From Paeniglutamicibacter sulfureus (GTDB lineage Bacteria; Actinomycetota; Actinomycetes; Actinomycetales; Micrococcaceae): a stretch of 64,000 nt of DNA. This document shows positions 45,366-58,897 of this stretch, piece by piece. A model generated the notes under the pieces. The model did no database searches. It was not told where the DNA came from and saw nothing but the letters and a program-made list of their open reading frames with translations. The stretch covers positions 1,798,001 through 1,862,000 of the forward strand of contig NZ_BAAAWO010000001.1 of the NCBI RefSeq assembly GCF_039535115.1. The letters are read 5' to 3'. Made by a program: the position numbers and the translations under genes. Each line of letters opens with the position of its first letter. Position 1 is the stretch's first letter.

Positions 45366-45626
45366 TTGAACAGCTTGATGAAACTCATCGGCCCAGCTAT
45401 CTCGATCGCCGCCGGTTTCCTGGGTGGAAAAATCGTCGACAAGGCCTGGACCGGTTTCACCGGCCGGAAGCCGCCGAAGCATGGCAACGCGGAAGCGCAG
45501 GCCGAGGCCAGCCTGCGCCAGATCATTGGCTTCGCCGTCCTGTCGGCCACGACTGCGGCCCTGATCCAGGTGTTCACCGACCGCGGCACCCAACGGGCCC
45601 TTGCCCGGTTCGCCAAGAAGGCCTGA
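45366..45626 (+). CDS. DUF4235 small membrane protein
   Basis: About 86 aa. The start NSLMKLIGPAISIAAGFLGGKIVDKAWTGFTGRKPP and the second helix LRQIIGFAVLSATTAALIQVF fit DUF4235. Two membrane helices are likely. Function unknown. The TTG at 45366 follows GGGAG by 5 nt and is the preferred start; an earlier TTG at 45354 overlaps the SD, and ATG 45378 is further away. Bidirectional hairpin follows. Confidence 0.82.
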   Translation: MNSLMKLIGPAISIAAGFLGGKIVDKAWTGFTGRKPPKHGNAEAQAEASLRQIIGFAVLSATTAALIQVFTDRGTQRALARFAKKA

Positions 45627-45632
45627 CACCAC

Positions 45633-45678
45633 AAACGCTTCAGGGGCCCACGGATATCCCGTAGGCCCCTAAGCGTTT
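45633..45678. terminator. Bidirectional terminator between DUF4235 and mrpG
   Basis: AAACGCTT (45633-45640) pairs with AAGCGTTT (45671-45678), with inner AGGGGCC/GGCCCCT pairs. Ends the DUF4235 gene and the mrp operon. Confidence 0.75.
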
Positions 45679-45724
45679 CCGGCGATCCTCCGCGCCTCGC
45701 GGGCAGGGTTTGGCGCCGCGGGAG

Positions 45725-46132
45725 TTAGTCGATGAAGTCGGTGCGGTCCCGGGGCTGGCCCTTGCCGTGTTCTTGTTCCTCGCGCTGGGCCGCGGCTTCG
45801 ACGACGGCGGCCAGTTCGTCGGCCACGAGTGTCTCGCGCTTGAGGTGCCGCGTCCGGTATCCGGCGCGTCCCACCATGTGCGCGGAGACCGGCGCGGTGA
45901 GCAACTGCAGCAACCAGGCCAGGACCAGCACCGGCAGCACCGCCCAGGAACGCAATTCCAGCCCGAGCGCAGCCAGCAGCAGGAACAAACCCAGCACCTG
46001 CGGCTTGGTTGCCGCGTGCAGGCGCGAAAGCAGGTCCGGGAAGCGCAGCATGCCGATTCCGGCGGCCAGGGACATCAGGCAGCCGACGATCATGAACGTC
46101 CCGGCAATGATGTCGATGATGGTGTCAAGCAT
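45725..46132 (-). CDS. mrpG: Na+/H+ antiporter subunit G (MnhG/MrpG)
   Basis: About 135 aa. Three helices with the family pattern GCLMSLAAGIGMLRFPDLLSRLHAATKPQVLG. Last gene of the operon; its ATG shares the A of the mrpF TGA (TGATG). The Asp-rich, charged C-terminus extends beyond the usual membrane core. Part of the multisubunit secondary Na+(K+)/H+ exchanger that supports pH and salt homeostasis. Confidence 0.93.
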   Translation of the reverse strand: MLDTIIDIIAGTFMIVGCLMSLAAGIGMLRFPDLLSRLHAATKPQVLGLFLLLAALGLELRSWAVLPVLVLAWLLQLLTAPVSAHMVGRAGYRTRHLKRETLVADELAAVVEAAAQREEQEHGKGQPRDRTDFID

Positions 46133-46395
46133 CAGGCGTTTCTCCGATCCGTGACGAAGCGGGAAACGGTGACCGAACCCACGAATCCGACCAGGCACGC
46201 CAGCAGCACGAAGACCAGGTTGTTGGTGTGCCGGTTGACTGTCATTTCCACGCAGAGTGCCGCGGAGATGATCAGCAACAGGACATCGGTGGCAATGACG
46301 CGTTCCAGGATGGACGGGCCCATTGCCAGCCTGACGATGGCCAGGCAGGCGGCAATCGAGAGCGTGATGCCGCAGATCCACAGGACGATGATCAT
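46132..46395 (-). CDS. mrpF: Na+/H+ antiporter subunit F (MnhF/MrpF)
   Basis: About 87 aa, three membrane helices; ICLALCI-type start and RLAMGPSILERVIATDVLLLI (the GP...R....D motif of MrpF) are visible. ATG 46395 overlaps the mrpE TGA (ATGA). An open frame extends upstream but lies inside mrpE and was left out. MrpF is a core subunit and interacts with MrpE and MrpG. Confidence 0.93.
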   Translation of the reverse strand: MIIVLWICGITLSIAACLAIVRLAMGPSILERVIATDVLLLIISAALCVEMTVNRHTNNLVFVLLACLVGFVGSVTVSRFVTDRRNA

Positions 46396-47006
46396 GAGGT
46401 TGCTCCGTCTTGGTTGTTCGTTGCCTTTGGTTCGGCGTTCAGCGCGGCCAGTTCTTCCTTGGTGCCCATCATGCGGATCAGCCGTTCCTCGATCAGCAAG
46501 ACGGCCGCCCTGGCCTTCTCCACGCCGGCCTGGTCGTTGACGTTGAGCACGTGCAGGTACAGCGTGGAGGACCTTCGGTCCACCTCGACGACATAGGAGC
46601 CGGGCACCAGCGTCAGCACGTGGCCCACGAAGGTGGCCAGCAGATCGGACTCGGTGCGCAGCGTGACGGTGATGACGGCGCTGGTGGTCCGCGGCCCGCG
46701 GAATATCGCCAGGAACATGACCTCGAAGCTGGCCCGGGTGATGTCGCGCAGGAAGGCGAGGATGAAGACGACTGCACGCCAGATGTTGAAGCGTCCCGAG
46801 AGGATGATCGGCGGCAGGCGGAAGACCCGCACCAGCAGCAGCGAGATCAGCAGCCCGAAGACCAGGTTGCCGACGGCGAAGTCCTGCCAAAGCGCGCCCC
46901 ACACCAGGGTCATGCCGATCAGCAGCGGGATTTCCTGGCGCAGCGTGGAGCGTTGGCGATGGCCGCTCTCGTCCTTGGCGTCGACCAGTCGTTGTTCCGG
47001 ACTCAT
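46392..47006 (-). CDS. mrpE: Na+/H+ antiporter subunit E (MnhE/MrpE)
   Basis: 204 aa, two N-terminal helices followed by a cytosolic domain. Family blocks LVWGALWQDFAVGNLVFGLLIS and TVTLRTESDLLATFVGHVLTLVPGSYVVEVD are present. The C-terminus is ~30 residues longer than typical and hydrophilic. Its start overlaps the mrpD stop by 4 bp. Confidence 0.94.
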   Translation of the reverse strand: MSPEQRLVDAKDESGHRQRSTLRQEIPLLIGMTLVWGALWQDFAVGNLVFGLLISLLLVRVFRLPPIILSGRFNIWRAVVFILAFLRDITRASFEVMFLAIFRGPRTTSAVITVTLRTESDLLATFVGHVLTLVPGSYVVEVDRRSSTLYLHVLNVNDQAGVEKARAAVLLIEERLIRMMGTKEELAALNAEPKATNNQDGATS

Positions 47007-48631
47007 CGTGCCTGCCCTTCTCCGGTGCCGAGGACGGCCTCGATGTAGTTGCCCTTGTCCAGCATTTCCATGGCCACCCTGTCGGTGAAGTCGAAGAGCG
47101 GTCCGGCAAACACCGTCAAGGCCACGCCCACCAGCACCAGGGCGGCGGTCATGGCGACCATGCCGTTGGGCAGCAGGGCTGCGTTGCCGCGGTCGGAATA
47201 GCGGCTTGCCGGCTCGTCCGCGACGATGTCGTAGGTGGCGCCGCGCGCCGCGGAGACGCCCACCAGCAGCAGCGGGTCAGGGTCCGTGGCGTCCTCGGCA
47301 TTGCGCCAGAAGGCCCTGTTCCAGATGCGGGCGACGGCCAGCAGGGTCAGCAGCGAGGTCAGCAGGGAGACTCCCACCAGCGCCCAGGCCATCGGGGTGC
47401 CCAGCTCGGCACCTCCCTGGACCAGCCCCAGCTTGCCCAGGAAGCCGGAGAACGGCGGGATGCCGCCGAGGTTCATGGCGGGGACAAAGAAGAGCAGGGC
47501 CAGCAGCGGGGAGAGTTTCGCGAGGGAACCGAGCCGGTCGATGTTCGAGGTTCCGGCGCGGCGCTCAATGAGCCCCGCCACCAGGAACAGCGAGGTCTGC
47601 ACCACGATGTGGTGGGCCACGTAGTACACGGTGGCGCCGAGTCCCAGCTGGTTGCCCACGGCCACGCCGAAGATCAGGAAGCCGATGTGGCTGGTCAGCG
47701 TGAAGGAAAGCATTCGCTTGATGTCGGTCTGCGCCACGGCACCGAGGATTCCCACCAGCATGGTCAGGCCGGCGACGACCATCAGCGCGTCGGAGAGCCG
47801 GTCCCCGGGGAAGAGCAGGGTCTCGGTGCGGATGATGGCGTAGACGCCCACCTTGGTCAGCAACCCGGCAAACACGGCGGTGACGGGCGCGGGCGCGGTG
47901 GGGTAGGAGTCAGGGAGCCAGAAAGACAGCGGGAAGACCGCTGCCTTGATCCCGAAGGCCACCAACAGCATCACATGCAGCACCGTCTGGGTGCCAGGGG
48001 AAATCTCCGGCAGCTTTTGTGCCAAATCGGCCATGTTCACGGTGCCGACGGCCGCGTAGATCATGCCGATGGTGATCAGGAACAGCACCGAGGAGGTCAC
48101 CGACACCACCACGTAGGTGGTTCCCGCGCGGATGCGCGCAGTGGTGCCGCCCAGGGTCAGCAACACGTAGGAGGCGGTCAGCAGGATCTCGAAGCCCACA
48201 TAAAGGTTGAACAGGTCCCCTGCGAGGAAGGCGTTGGACACGCCGGCCACCAGGATCAGGTAGGCAGGGTGGAAGATCGACACCGGCCCGTCCTCGTCCC
48301 CGTCGGCCATGCCCTGGCTGGTGGCGTAGAGCAGCACCGCGAGGGAGACGATGGTTGAGACCACCAGCATGAAGGCGGAGAACCCGTCGACGACCATGGA
48401 GATTCCGAAGGGCGGCGCCCAGCCGCCCAGGGTGACCGAGTAGGTCCCGCCGTTCCAGACCGTGGCCAGCATCCAGGTCTCAAGGATGAGGGTGAACACC
48501 AGGACGCCAATGGTCACCGCGCGCTGGGTGCGGCGCTTGCGGCGCAGGATGAAGGCCAGGGCCGCGCCGAAGATCGGCAGGGCCACGGCAAGCGGGGCAA
48601 AGGAAACGGCGCTCAGTGGTGCGTCGATCAT
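47003..48631 (-). CDS. mrpD: Na+/H+ antiporter subunit D (MnhD/MrpD)
   Basis: 542 aa with ~14 helices, homologous to complex I subunit NuoN. PAYLILVAGVSNAFLAGDLFNLYVGFEILLTASYVLLTLG and the conserved Lys-bearing SHIGFL and PSFLGK-like motifs point to proton translocation. Located between mrpC and mrpE with 4-bp overlaps on both sides. Together with MrpA it forms the ion-pumping part of the complex. Confidence 0.95.
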   Translation of the reverse strand: MIDAPLSAVSFAPLAVALPIFGAALAFILRRKRRTQRAVTIGVLVFTLILETWMLATVWNGGTYSVTLGGWAPPFGISMVVDGFSAFMLVVSTIVSLAVLLYATSQGMADGDEDGPVSIFHPAYLILVAGVSNAFLAGDLFNLYVGFEILLTASYVLLTLGGTTARIRAGTTYVVVSVTSSVLFLITIGMIYAAVGTVNMADLAQKLPEISPGTQTVLHVMLLVAFGIKAAVFPLSFWLPDSYPTAPAPVTAVFAGLLTKVGVYAIIRTETLLFPGDRLSDALMVVAGLTMLVGILGAVAQTDIKRMLSFTLTSHIGFLIFGVAVGNQLGLGATVYYVAHHIVVQTSLFLVAGLIERRAGTSNIDRLGSLAKLSPLLALLFFVPAMNLGGIPPFSGFLGKLGLVQGGAELGTPMAWALVGVSLLTSLLTLLAVARIWNRAFWRNAEDATDPDPLLLVGVSAARGATYDIVADEPASRYSDRGNAALLPNGMVAMTAALVLVGVALTVFAGPLFDFTDRVAMEMLDKGNYIEAVLGTGEGQAR

Positions 48632-49092
48632 GCGCCGGGCCCCTTGTCGGTGGTGGTGTCAGTTGGCACGAAGTCGTCCCCCTCGAATTCGGTGGTGTCT
48701 TCCGGCACCGGCGAGTCTTCCTCGAAGTCGAAGGTCGACTGCTGGGAGACGCGAAGGTCCTCGACGTCGTCGGCAACCACGTCGGCCCGGGAAATCACCC
48801 AGGAGCGGTAGATGATGCCCAACATGAACGCGGTCACCGCAAAGGTGATCACGATGGCCGTGAGGATCAGCGCCTGCGGCAGCGGGTCGCTGTATTGTTC
48901 CGGGCCCAGCGCCGACTGGTACAGCGGGGCCTCGCCGCGGCGTCCGCCGGCGGAGAGGATCAACAGGTTCACCCCGTTGCCCAGCACCACGATGCCCAGC
49001 AGCACCCGGGTCAGCGAGCGTTCGAGCAGGAGGTAGATCCCGACGGCAAAAAGTACGCCCATCACTATGAGCAAGGTGATATTGGTGCTCAA
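48628..49092 (-). CDS. mrpC: Na+/H+ antiporter subunit C (MnhC/MrpC)
   Basis: 154 aa. NuoK-like, three helices: LLIVMGVLFAVGIYLLLERSLTRVLLGIVVLGNGVNLLIL and PLPQALILTAIVITFAVTAFML with the conserved motifs. A ~45-residue acidic tail extends past the membrane core. Overlaps mrpA and mrpD by 4 bp each. Confidence 0.95.
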   Translation of the reverse strand: MSTNITLLIVMGVLFAVGIYLLLERSLTRVLLGIVVLGNGVNLLILSAGGRRGEAPLYQSALGPEQYSDPLPQALILTAIVITFAVTAFMLGIIYRSWVISRADVVADDVEDLRVSQQSTFDFEEDSPVPEDTTEFEGDDFVPTDTTTDKGPGA

Positions 49093-52076
49093 CGTCCCAC
49101 TCCCGTCTCCGCGTCGGAAACCATGTCATGTGTGTCGGTGGGGCTGCGGCCCTCGGAACGGTCGTCGATTTCCGAGCCCAGGGAACGGAGCACGTCGATG
49201 ACCAGCCCGACCACCACCAGGTAGACGCCGATGTCGAAGATCGTCGAGGTCACGAACTTCTGCTCCCCGAAGAGCGGCCAGGTGAATTCGATGGCGGCGG
49301 AGGTGAACATCTGGGCGCCGAAGAGCAGCGGTGCCGCCGCGGTGAGTGCCGCGAGCCCCAGCCCGGTGCCCATCAGCGTTCCCGGGCTCACCGGCGTGGC
49401 CTCGGCCAGTTCCACCCGGCCGCCGGCCAGGTAGCGGATGGCCAGGGCCAGGCCGGCCAGCAGGCCGCCGGCAAAGCCGCCGCCCGGGGTGTTGTGCCCG
49501 GCCAGCAGCAGGTACACCGAAGCCAGCAGGATGGTGTGGAAAACCAGCCTGGTGACCACCTCGAAGGTGATGGAGCGTCGCTCGGGGGCCAGCGTATGGC
49601 CTGCCACCAGCCAGGAGTCCTTCTTGGAGATTGCGAAGTTCCGCGCCACGGCAAGTCCCGCACGGCTCTGGTCGCGTCCGCCGATGGCCTCCGAGCCGTG
49701 GTCCACCGAACCGTGGGGCACCGCGGAGACGCGCAGCCGTTTGTCTCCGCGACCGCGCACGAAGATCAGCGAGGCGACGCCGGTGGCGGCGGCCGCGAGC
49801 ACGGTGATCTCGCCGAAGGTGTCCCAGGCACGCATGTCCACCAGGGTCACGTTAACGATGTTCTTGCCCGCCCCGCCGACGTAGGCCAGCTCCGGGTAGG
49901 CCAGCGAAATGGGGTCGGCCACGCGCGAGGCCATTGAGGTGGCGGCGATGTAGATCATCGACGCACCGAAGCCGATGCCGATCAGCGCGCGGCCCAGCCG
50001 ATGGCCGGTGGGGTTCTTGGCCCACAGTTCCACCGGCAGGGCACGCAGTGCCAGCACGAAGGCCACCAGCACGATGGTTTCCACCAGCAGCTGGGTGATG
50101 GCCAGGTCTGGCGCTCCCTGTAGCGCGAAGATCGCCGCCATGCCGTAGCCGCTGACCGAAACCATCAGCACGGCCAGGAAGCGCCGGTTGGCCTGAACTG
50201 CCCCGATGGCGCCGACAATCATGATCAGGCCGATAACCATCTGGGCGGGATGGTCAAAGGCGATGAAGTTCCCCGGGTCCGGGGTGCTGAGCATGATGGC
50301 GACCGAACTTGGCAGCAGCAGCGCCACCAACAGGATCACTACGAGGTAGAAGGACAGGGAACCACGCTGGGTGCGGCCGGTGAGCCAGATGGCCAGGTTG
50401 TCCACGCCGCCGACGGTGTATTTGTAATCGCGTTCGGCATCGAACACCGCGGGGACCTTGGCCTGGAAGGCAAAGACCTTTTCACGCGCCAGGAAGAGCA
50501 ATGCACCGACCACCATGGTCAGGGCCGTGAGTCCCAGCACCGGGGTGAAACCGTGCCAGAGTGCCAGGTGGATGGGGGTCTGGGCGGGCTCGAACAACCC
50601 GATGTACGGGGCAATGGCGCCCTCAAGGACCTGCGGGATCCAGGCGAATGCGACGGTGGCGGCGGTCAGGACGAGCAACGGCGTCAGGAACAACAGCGGC
50701 ACCTTGGGGAAGGCGGTCGGTGCCATGCCTGGCTTCGCTGCAAATCCGCCCCAGAGGAAACGGGCCGCATAGGCGAAGGTCATCATTGACCCGGCCACCA
50801 CGCCGATGAACAGCACCATGCCGGCTGTGCCATGGCCCTGGGCGTATTCCAGGAGGGACTCGTAAACGGCTTCCTTGGCCACGAAGCCGTAGAGCGGCGG
50901 GAACCCGGCCATGGAGGCCGAGGCAATAGCCGCGACCGTAAAGAGCAACGGCGAGGACTTGTAGAGCCCGGAAAGCTGGTGGACATCGCGCGTACCGGAT
51001 TTGTGGTCGATGATGCCCACGATCAGGAAGAGCGTGGCCTTGAAGAATCCGTGGGCCAGCATCATGGCCAGGCCCGCCAGCGCCGCGTTGGGGGTGCCTA
51101 CGCCCATGATCAGGATCAGGAAGCCCAGCTGTGAGACGGTGCCGTAGGCCAGCAGCAGTTTGAGGTCGTGTTGCTTCAGCGCGCGCCAGCCGCCGATGAG
51201 CATGGTGGCAAGGCCGAGCCACAGCAGCATCGGTTGCCAAAAGGCGGTTTCACTAAAGCCGGGCGCCAACCGCGCAACCAGGTAAATGCCGGCCTTGACC
51301 ATGGCTGCGGCGTGGAGGTAGGCGGAGACCGGCGTCGGTGCGGCCATCGCACCGGGCAGCCAGAAGTGGAAGGGAACCAACGCGGACTTCGAGACGGCCC
51401 CGATCAACACCAGGGCAATGGCCACGTCGATGTAGGTGCCCAGGGCGGTGAGGTCCGGTGCCATTGCCAGGATCTCGGAGATGCGATAGGTTCCGGCGGC
51501 ATTGCCCAGCATGATCAGCCCGGCCAGCATGGTCAGGCCGCCAAAGGTCGTGACCATCAGCGCGGTGAGGGCCGAACGTCGGGCGCTCATACGGGTGCGG
51601 TTGAAGCCGATCAACAGGAACGACAGGATCGTGGTCAATTCCCAGAAGACGAACAGCAGAAGCAAGTCGTCGGCGGTCACCAGGCCGAACATTGAGGCAG
51701 CGAAGGCGAGCAATTGGGCACCAAAGGCGGCTGTGTGCGGATCCTCGTTCTTGAAATAGCGTGCGCAATAGAACAGCACCAGGGCACCGACTCCCAGCAC
51801 CAGAACGCACATCACCGCGGCAAGGGCATCCATCCGGAAATCGAGATGGGCGTTCAGCGGACCGATCCAGCTATAGAGCTCGGACGGCGGTGCATTGGGG
51901 CCGCCGCTGGCGACGGCCTGTTCGGACTGGGTGAATGCCGGGAAATTCGCCAGCAGCCAGACGAAGGCCAGCGCCGGAGCCGCGGCCAGGACATAAAACG
52001 TTGACCGGCCCAGATATCGAAAAATCAAAGGTGCAATTCCCGCAACGGCAAAAAGCGCAATCAGGACAAGGAGCAC
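49089..52076 (-). CDS. mrpA: Na+/H+ antiporter subunit A with fused subunit B domain (MnhA-MnhB)
   Basis: 995 aa. NuoL-like N-terminal region with proton-path residues (FWELTTILSFLLIGF, FHFWLPGAMAAPTPVSAYLHAA, STVSQLGFL), then the MrpA-specific C-terminal segment, and from ~residue 790 a MnhB domain with HNTPGGGFAGGLLAGLALAI. Largest antiporter subunit, first gene of the overlapping mrpA(B)CDEFG operon. GTG 52076 follows SD AGGAGA. The AB fusion is usual in several actinobacteria but unlike the separate genes of Bacillus. Confidence 0.95.
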   Translation of the reverse strand: MLLVLIALFAVAGIAPLIFRYLGRSTFYVLAAAPALAFVWLLANFPAFTQSEQAVASGGPNAPPSELYSWIGPLNAHLDFRMDALAAVMCVLVLGVGALVLFYCARYFKNEDPHTAAFGAQLLAFAASMFGLVTADDLLLLFVFWELTTILSFLLIGFNRTRMSARRSALTALMVTTFGGLTMLAGLIMLGNAAGTYRISEILAMAPDLTALGTYIDVAIALVLIGAVSKSALVPFHFWLPGAMAAPTPVSAYLHAAAMVKAGIYLVARLAPGFSETAFWQPMLLWLGLATMLIGGWRALKQHDLKLLLAYGTVSQLGFLILIMGVGTPNAALAGLAMMLAHGFFKATLFLIVGIIDHKSGTRDVHQLSGLYKSSPLLFTVAAIASASMAGFPPLYGFVAKEAVYESLLEYAQGHGTAGMVLFIGVVAGSMMTFAYAARFLWGGFAAKPGMAPTAFPKVPLLFLTPLLVLTAATVAFAWIPQVLEGAIAPYIGLFEPAQTPIHLALWHGFTPVLGLTALTMVVGALLFLAREKVFAFQAKVPAVFDAERDYKYTVGGVDNLAIWLTGRTQRGSLSFYLVVILLVALLLPSSVAIMLSTPDPGNFIAFDHPAQMVIGLIMIVGAIGAVQANRRFLAVLMVSVSGYGMAAIFALQGAPDLAITQLLVETIVLVAFVLALRALPVELWAKNPTGHRLGRALIGIGFGASMIYIAATSMASRVADPISLAYPELAYVGGAGKNIVNVTLVDMRAWDTFGEITVLAAAATGVASLIFVRGRGDKRLRVSAVPHGSVDHGSEAIGGRDQSRAGLAVARNFAISKKDSWLVAGHTLAPERRSITFEVVTRLVFHTILLASVYLLLAGHNTPGGGFAGGLLAGLALAIRYLAGGRVELAEATPVSPGTLMGTGLGLAALTAAAPLLFGAQMFTSAAIEFTWPLFGEQKFVTSTIFDIGVYLVVVGLVIDVLRSLGSEIDDRSEGRSPTDTHDMVSDAETGVGR

Positions 52077-52312
52077 ACGTATCTCCTATGGTCGGCGGGC
52101 CAGTGCACTGGCAGCAAAACGGTCAAAAAAGTCTCCTTCATCCTAACAGCCGGCATGCCCTTGCCCGGCGATTTGACTCGTGATTCAGCTGATGAAATCT
52201 TGCGGAATAATGCGTCATTTCAGATTGTTAAAGATCCGTCGCACAATGATTCATTTCGCGGCACGCCACGATGCATTTATCCGAGGCATCCCCGTTGTTG
52301 GTTCGATGCGGC

Positions 52313-52318
52313 TACGAT
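52313..52318 (+). promoter_or_regulatory. -10 box for leaderless MFS transporter mRNA
   Basis: TACGAT lies 6 nt before ATG 52325; no SD is present. Confidence 0.45.
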
Positions 52319-52324
52319 GCACCC

Positions 52325-54723
<2,399 letters not shown>

Positions 54724-54752
54724 CGGGGGCTGTCCGAGAAAGGAAATGGCCA

Positions 54753-55241
54753 GTGGAGCAAAGAGCGGTCTTGCAGATCGACGGGCTGGAGGTAGCGGTG
54801 CGCGATGCCGTCAGGGAGGACCTTCCGGCACTTTTGGCCCTGTTGGCCGACGATCCCCTGGGAGCGACCCGTGATTCGTCCCCAGACGCCGATTCAGCGC
54901 CTTATCTAGCAGCCTTGGCGGCAATCGACAGCGATCCGGCGCACCGACTACTGGTGTGCGAGAGCGCCGGGCAGGTTCTCGCCATGTTACAGCTGTCATT
55001 TATCCCGGGGCTTTCGCGCCGCGGGGCTTGGCGCGCCCAGATCGAGGCTGTTCGCACCCACGCGGACTTCCGCGGCCGCGGCTTGGGCAGGAGCTTTTTG
55101 ACGTGGGCCATCGAGTACGCGCGCAACCGTGGCTGCGCGCTGGTGCAGTTGACCACCGACAAGAGCCGCGCGGATGCCCACCGCTTCTATGAGGGCCTGG
55201 GCTTCATCGCTAGCCACGAGGGCATGAAGCTGGTTTTCTAG
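54753..55241 (+). CDS. GNAT-family N-acetyltransferase
   Basis: 162 aa, GTG start with AGGA about 10 nt upstream. Acetyl-CoA-binding motif A is RTHADFRGRGLGRSFLTWAIEYARN (Q/RxxGxG/A) and the C-terminal motif B is DAHRFYEGLGFIASHEGMKL. The acceptor (protein, amino acid or drug) is unknown. Small spacing after mdh suggests possible read-through. A strong hairpin follows. Confidence 0.9.
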   Translation: MEQRAVLQIDGLEVAVRDAVREDLPALLALLADDPLGATRDSSPDADSAPYLAALAAIDSDPAHRLLVCESAGQVLAMLQLSFIPGLSRRGAWRAQIEAVRTHADFRGRGLGRSFLTWAIEYARNRGCALVQLTTDKSRADAHRFYEGLGFIASHEGMKLVF

Positions 55242-55270
55242 TAACATTCCCACCCGGTGCCCTGGCCCGC

Positions 55271-55312
55271 ATACGCGTGCGGGCCCCGGGGAATCGGGGC
55301 CCGCAGGCGTAT
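55271..55312. terminator. Bidirectional terminator between GNAT and dcd
   Basis: ATACGC-G-TGCGGGCCCC (55271-55287) pairs with GGGGCCCGCA-G-GCGTAT (55296-55312), a 16-bp stem with an 8-nt loop between convergent genes. Confidence 0.85.
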
Positions 55313-55331
55313 TGGCCGGTCGCCCGGCTAC

Positions 55332-55913
55332 CTAGTTTTCCAGGGTGGTCCTGTGGAAGTTCAAGTGGCTGCGCGACGCCGTGGGGCCGCGCTGGCCCTG
55401 GTAGCGGTTCCCGTAGGCCCCGGAACCATACGGGTGCTCGGCCGGGGAGGAGAGCTTGAAGAAGCACAACTGCCCGATCTTCGAGCCCGGCCACAGCTTG
55501 ATGGGCAGGGTCGCCATGTTCGACAGTTCCAAGGTCACGTGTCCGGAGAATCCGGGGTCAATGAAACCGGCGGTGGAGTGGGTCAGCAATCCAAGTCGTC
55601 CCAGTGAGCTTTTGCCTTCAAGCCGGGCGGCAATGTCGGTGGGCAGGGTGACCGTTTCATAGGTGGATCCCAGGACGAATTCGCCCGGGTGCAGGATGAA
55701 CGGCTCGTCCGGCTCGACTTCCACCAGTCGGGTCAGCTCGGGCTGGTCCGTGGCCGGGTCGATGTGGGCGTACTTGTGGTTGTCGAAGAGACGGAAGAAC
55801 CGGTCGATCCTCACGTCCACGCTTGCCGGCTGGATCATCGCCGGGTCGAAGGGGTCCAGCTTTATACGTTCGGACGCCAGCTCGCGTCGAATATCACCAT
55901 CAGAAATCAGCAC
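55332..55913 (-). CDS. dcd: dCTP deaminase
   Basis: About 193 aa. Makes dUTP from dCTP for thymidylate synthesis (actinobacterial enzymes may be bifunctional and also yield dUMP). Motifs: [53 protein letters not shown] with the catalytic Glu and Ser, and SAYG-type C-terminal region [21 protein letters not shown] 55913 is the natural start; a minus-strand TATTTT lies 7 nt before it, so the mRNA is probably leaderless. The further upstream open frame has no family match. Confidence 0.96.
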   Translation of the reverse strand: MLISDGDIRRELASERIKLDPFDPAMIQPASVDVRIDRFFRLFDNHKYAHIDPATDQPELTRLVEVEPDEPFILHPGEFVLGSTYETVTLPTDIAARLEGKSSLGRLGLLTHSTAGFIDPGFSGHVTLELSNMATLPIKLWPGSKIGQLCFFKLSSPAEHPYGSGAYGNRYQGQRGPTASRSHLNFHRTTLEN

Positions 55914-55920
55914 AGTACCC

Positions 55921-55926
55921 AAAATA
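55921..55926 (-). promoter_or_regulatory. -10 box for leaderless dcd mRNA
   Basis: TATTTT on the minus strand, 7 nt before the GTG of dcd; no SD is present. Confidence 0.5.
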
Positions 55927-56092
55927 TCCCATTTGTCCCGCGGTTCCGGCATCGAAGACGCGGGCGGATTGCCGGCGGCAGGGTGGCCGCGGCCGCGAAT
56001 CGCAAATCAGTGCCCGGCAGACATGGGCAGAACCACGGGGTCTGCAGTTATCCTGAAAGGGCTCCATCCAGCTTTTTCCCCGAAGGGACATC

Positions 56093-56926
56093 GTGTCTTT
56101 GTTTCGTGGCGGCATCCCCGCCATCTTGTTAGGCGTCAGCCTGGTGCTGGCGGCCCCGCTCGCCGCGCTGGCTGCACCCGCGGGACCCGCAGCTGCGACG
56201 GTCCGTGCCGAAAAGCCGCGGAAGGCACCGACCACCGATGAACTGACGAAGGACCAAGACTCGTACCTGGCGCTGGTCAGCCGGGACCACCCCCTGGATC
56301 CGGCGAACTACAAGCCCAAGGACCTGCGCACGATTTCCGGGACCGGACTGGAACTGCGCCAGGATGCGGCCACCGCACTCGAAAGCCTGCTCAAGGCCGC
56401 ACGCAAGGATTCGCAGTCGCTGAACGTGCTCAGCGCCTACCGCTCCTACGACCGTCAACTTGCGCTGTTCAATGGATACAAGGCCCGCTACGGGACAGAC
56501 TATGCCACGCGGATCTCGGCACCTGCCGGCACCAGCGAGCACCAGATCGGGCTCGCGGCTGACATCGGCATGAGCAGCGGCCGGTGCGATCTCAAGGCCT
56601 GCTTCGGAGACACGAGTGGCGGAAAATGGCTAGCCGCCAACGCCGCTGACTTTGGATTCATCATTCGATACCCGGCCGACGGTGAAAAGGTGACCGGCTA
56701 CAAGTACGAGCCATGGCATCTTCGTTTTATCGGCGTGGACCAGGCAAAGGCCATGGAAAAGTCCAAGTCCGTCACCTTTGAACAATTCCATGCGGCTCTG
56801 CTGAAGGCTTCGAAGGTCAAGACGCCCACCGCGGCCGAGATCAAGAAGCAGCGTGAGGCACTGCTGATCCTCCGATTCCTTCCGCCCTACCGCGACTGGT
56901 CGATCGGCTACGACTTCGCCCGCTAA
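56093..56926 (+). CDS. Secreted M15 D-alanyl-D-alanine carboxypeptidase (VanY-like)
   Basis: 277 aa. Signal peptide GGIPAILLGVSLVLAAPLAALA with a probable cleavage after AAPA. The M15 zinc motif is complete: SEHQIGLAADIG (SxHxxGxAxD) and YEPWHLRF (ExxWH). It trims the terminal D-Ala from peptidoglycan stems or precursors. The ~50-residue C-terminal tail beyond the catalytic domain contains basic helices and ends PPYRDWSIGYDFAR. GTG start with GAAGGGA ahead. Divergent from dcd. Confidence 0.93.
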   Translation: MSLFRGGIPAILLGVSLVLAAPLAALAAPAGPAAATVRAEKPRKAPTTDELTKDQDSYLALVSRDHPLDPANYKPKDLRTISGTGLELRQDAATALESLLKAARKDSQSLNVLSAYRSYDRQLALFNGYKARYGTDYATRISAPAGTSEHQIGLAADIGMSSGRCDLKACFGDTSGGKWLAANAADFGFIIRYPADGEKVTGYKYEPWHLRFIGVDQAKAMEKSKSVTFEQFHAALLKASKVKTPTAAEIKKQREALLILRFLPPYRDWSIGYDFAR

Positions 56927-57013
56927 CGAATAGGCGCTGCACATCAGTTGCCGCGCCGCGCCAGATGATTTTGGCGATCCGCCGTTGGGCTGACGCCCCC
57001 ACACTGCGAACCA

Positions 57014-57061
57014 AAAAGGCATCGGCAGTCCGGGTTTGAATCCGAACCACCGATGCCTTTT
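57014..57061. terminator. Bidirectional terminator between M15 peptidase and fumarase
   Basis: AAAAGGCATCGG (57014-57025) and CCGATGCCTTTT (57050-57061) form a 12-bp stem ending in A/T runs on either side, with a loop of ~24 nt. Confidence 0.85.
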
Positions 57062-57080
57062 GGAATCTTCCTGCCGCGGC

Positions 57081-58787
<1,707 letters not shown>

Positions 58788-58897
58788 GAGGCTTCCTCGC
58801 AAAAGATTCAAAACGTTTCCCACCAGTTTAGGACGGTTGGGCGAACAACCAGACATCGGGTTGCGCCGACGGGCGCAATGTAGACATGCTTGGGGGC

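Noticed and set aside
58881..58897. TAGACA before the SseB gene as another leaderless start
   Set aside because: It is 11 nt before ATG 58898 and overlaps ATG 58886, so it does not fit the 6-7 nt pattern.
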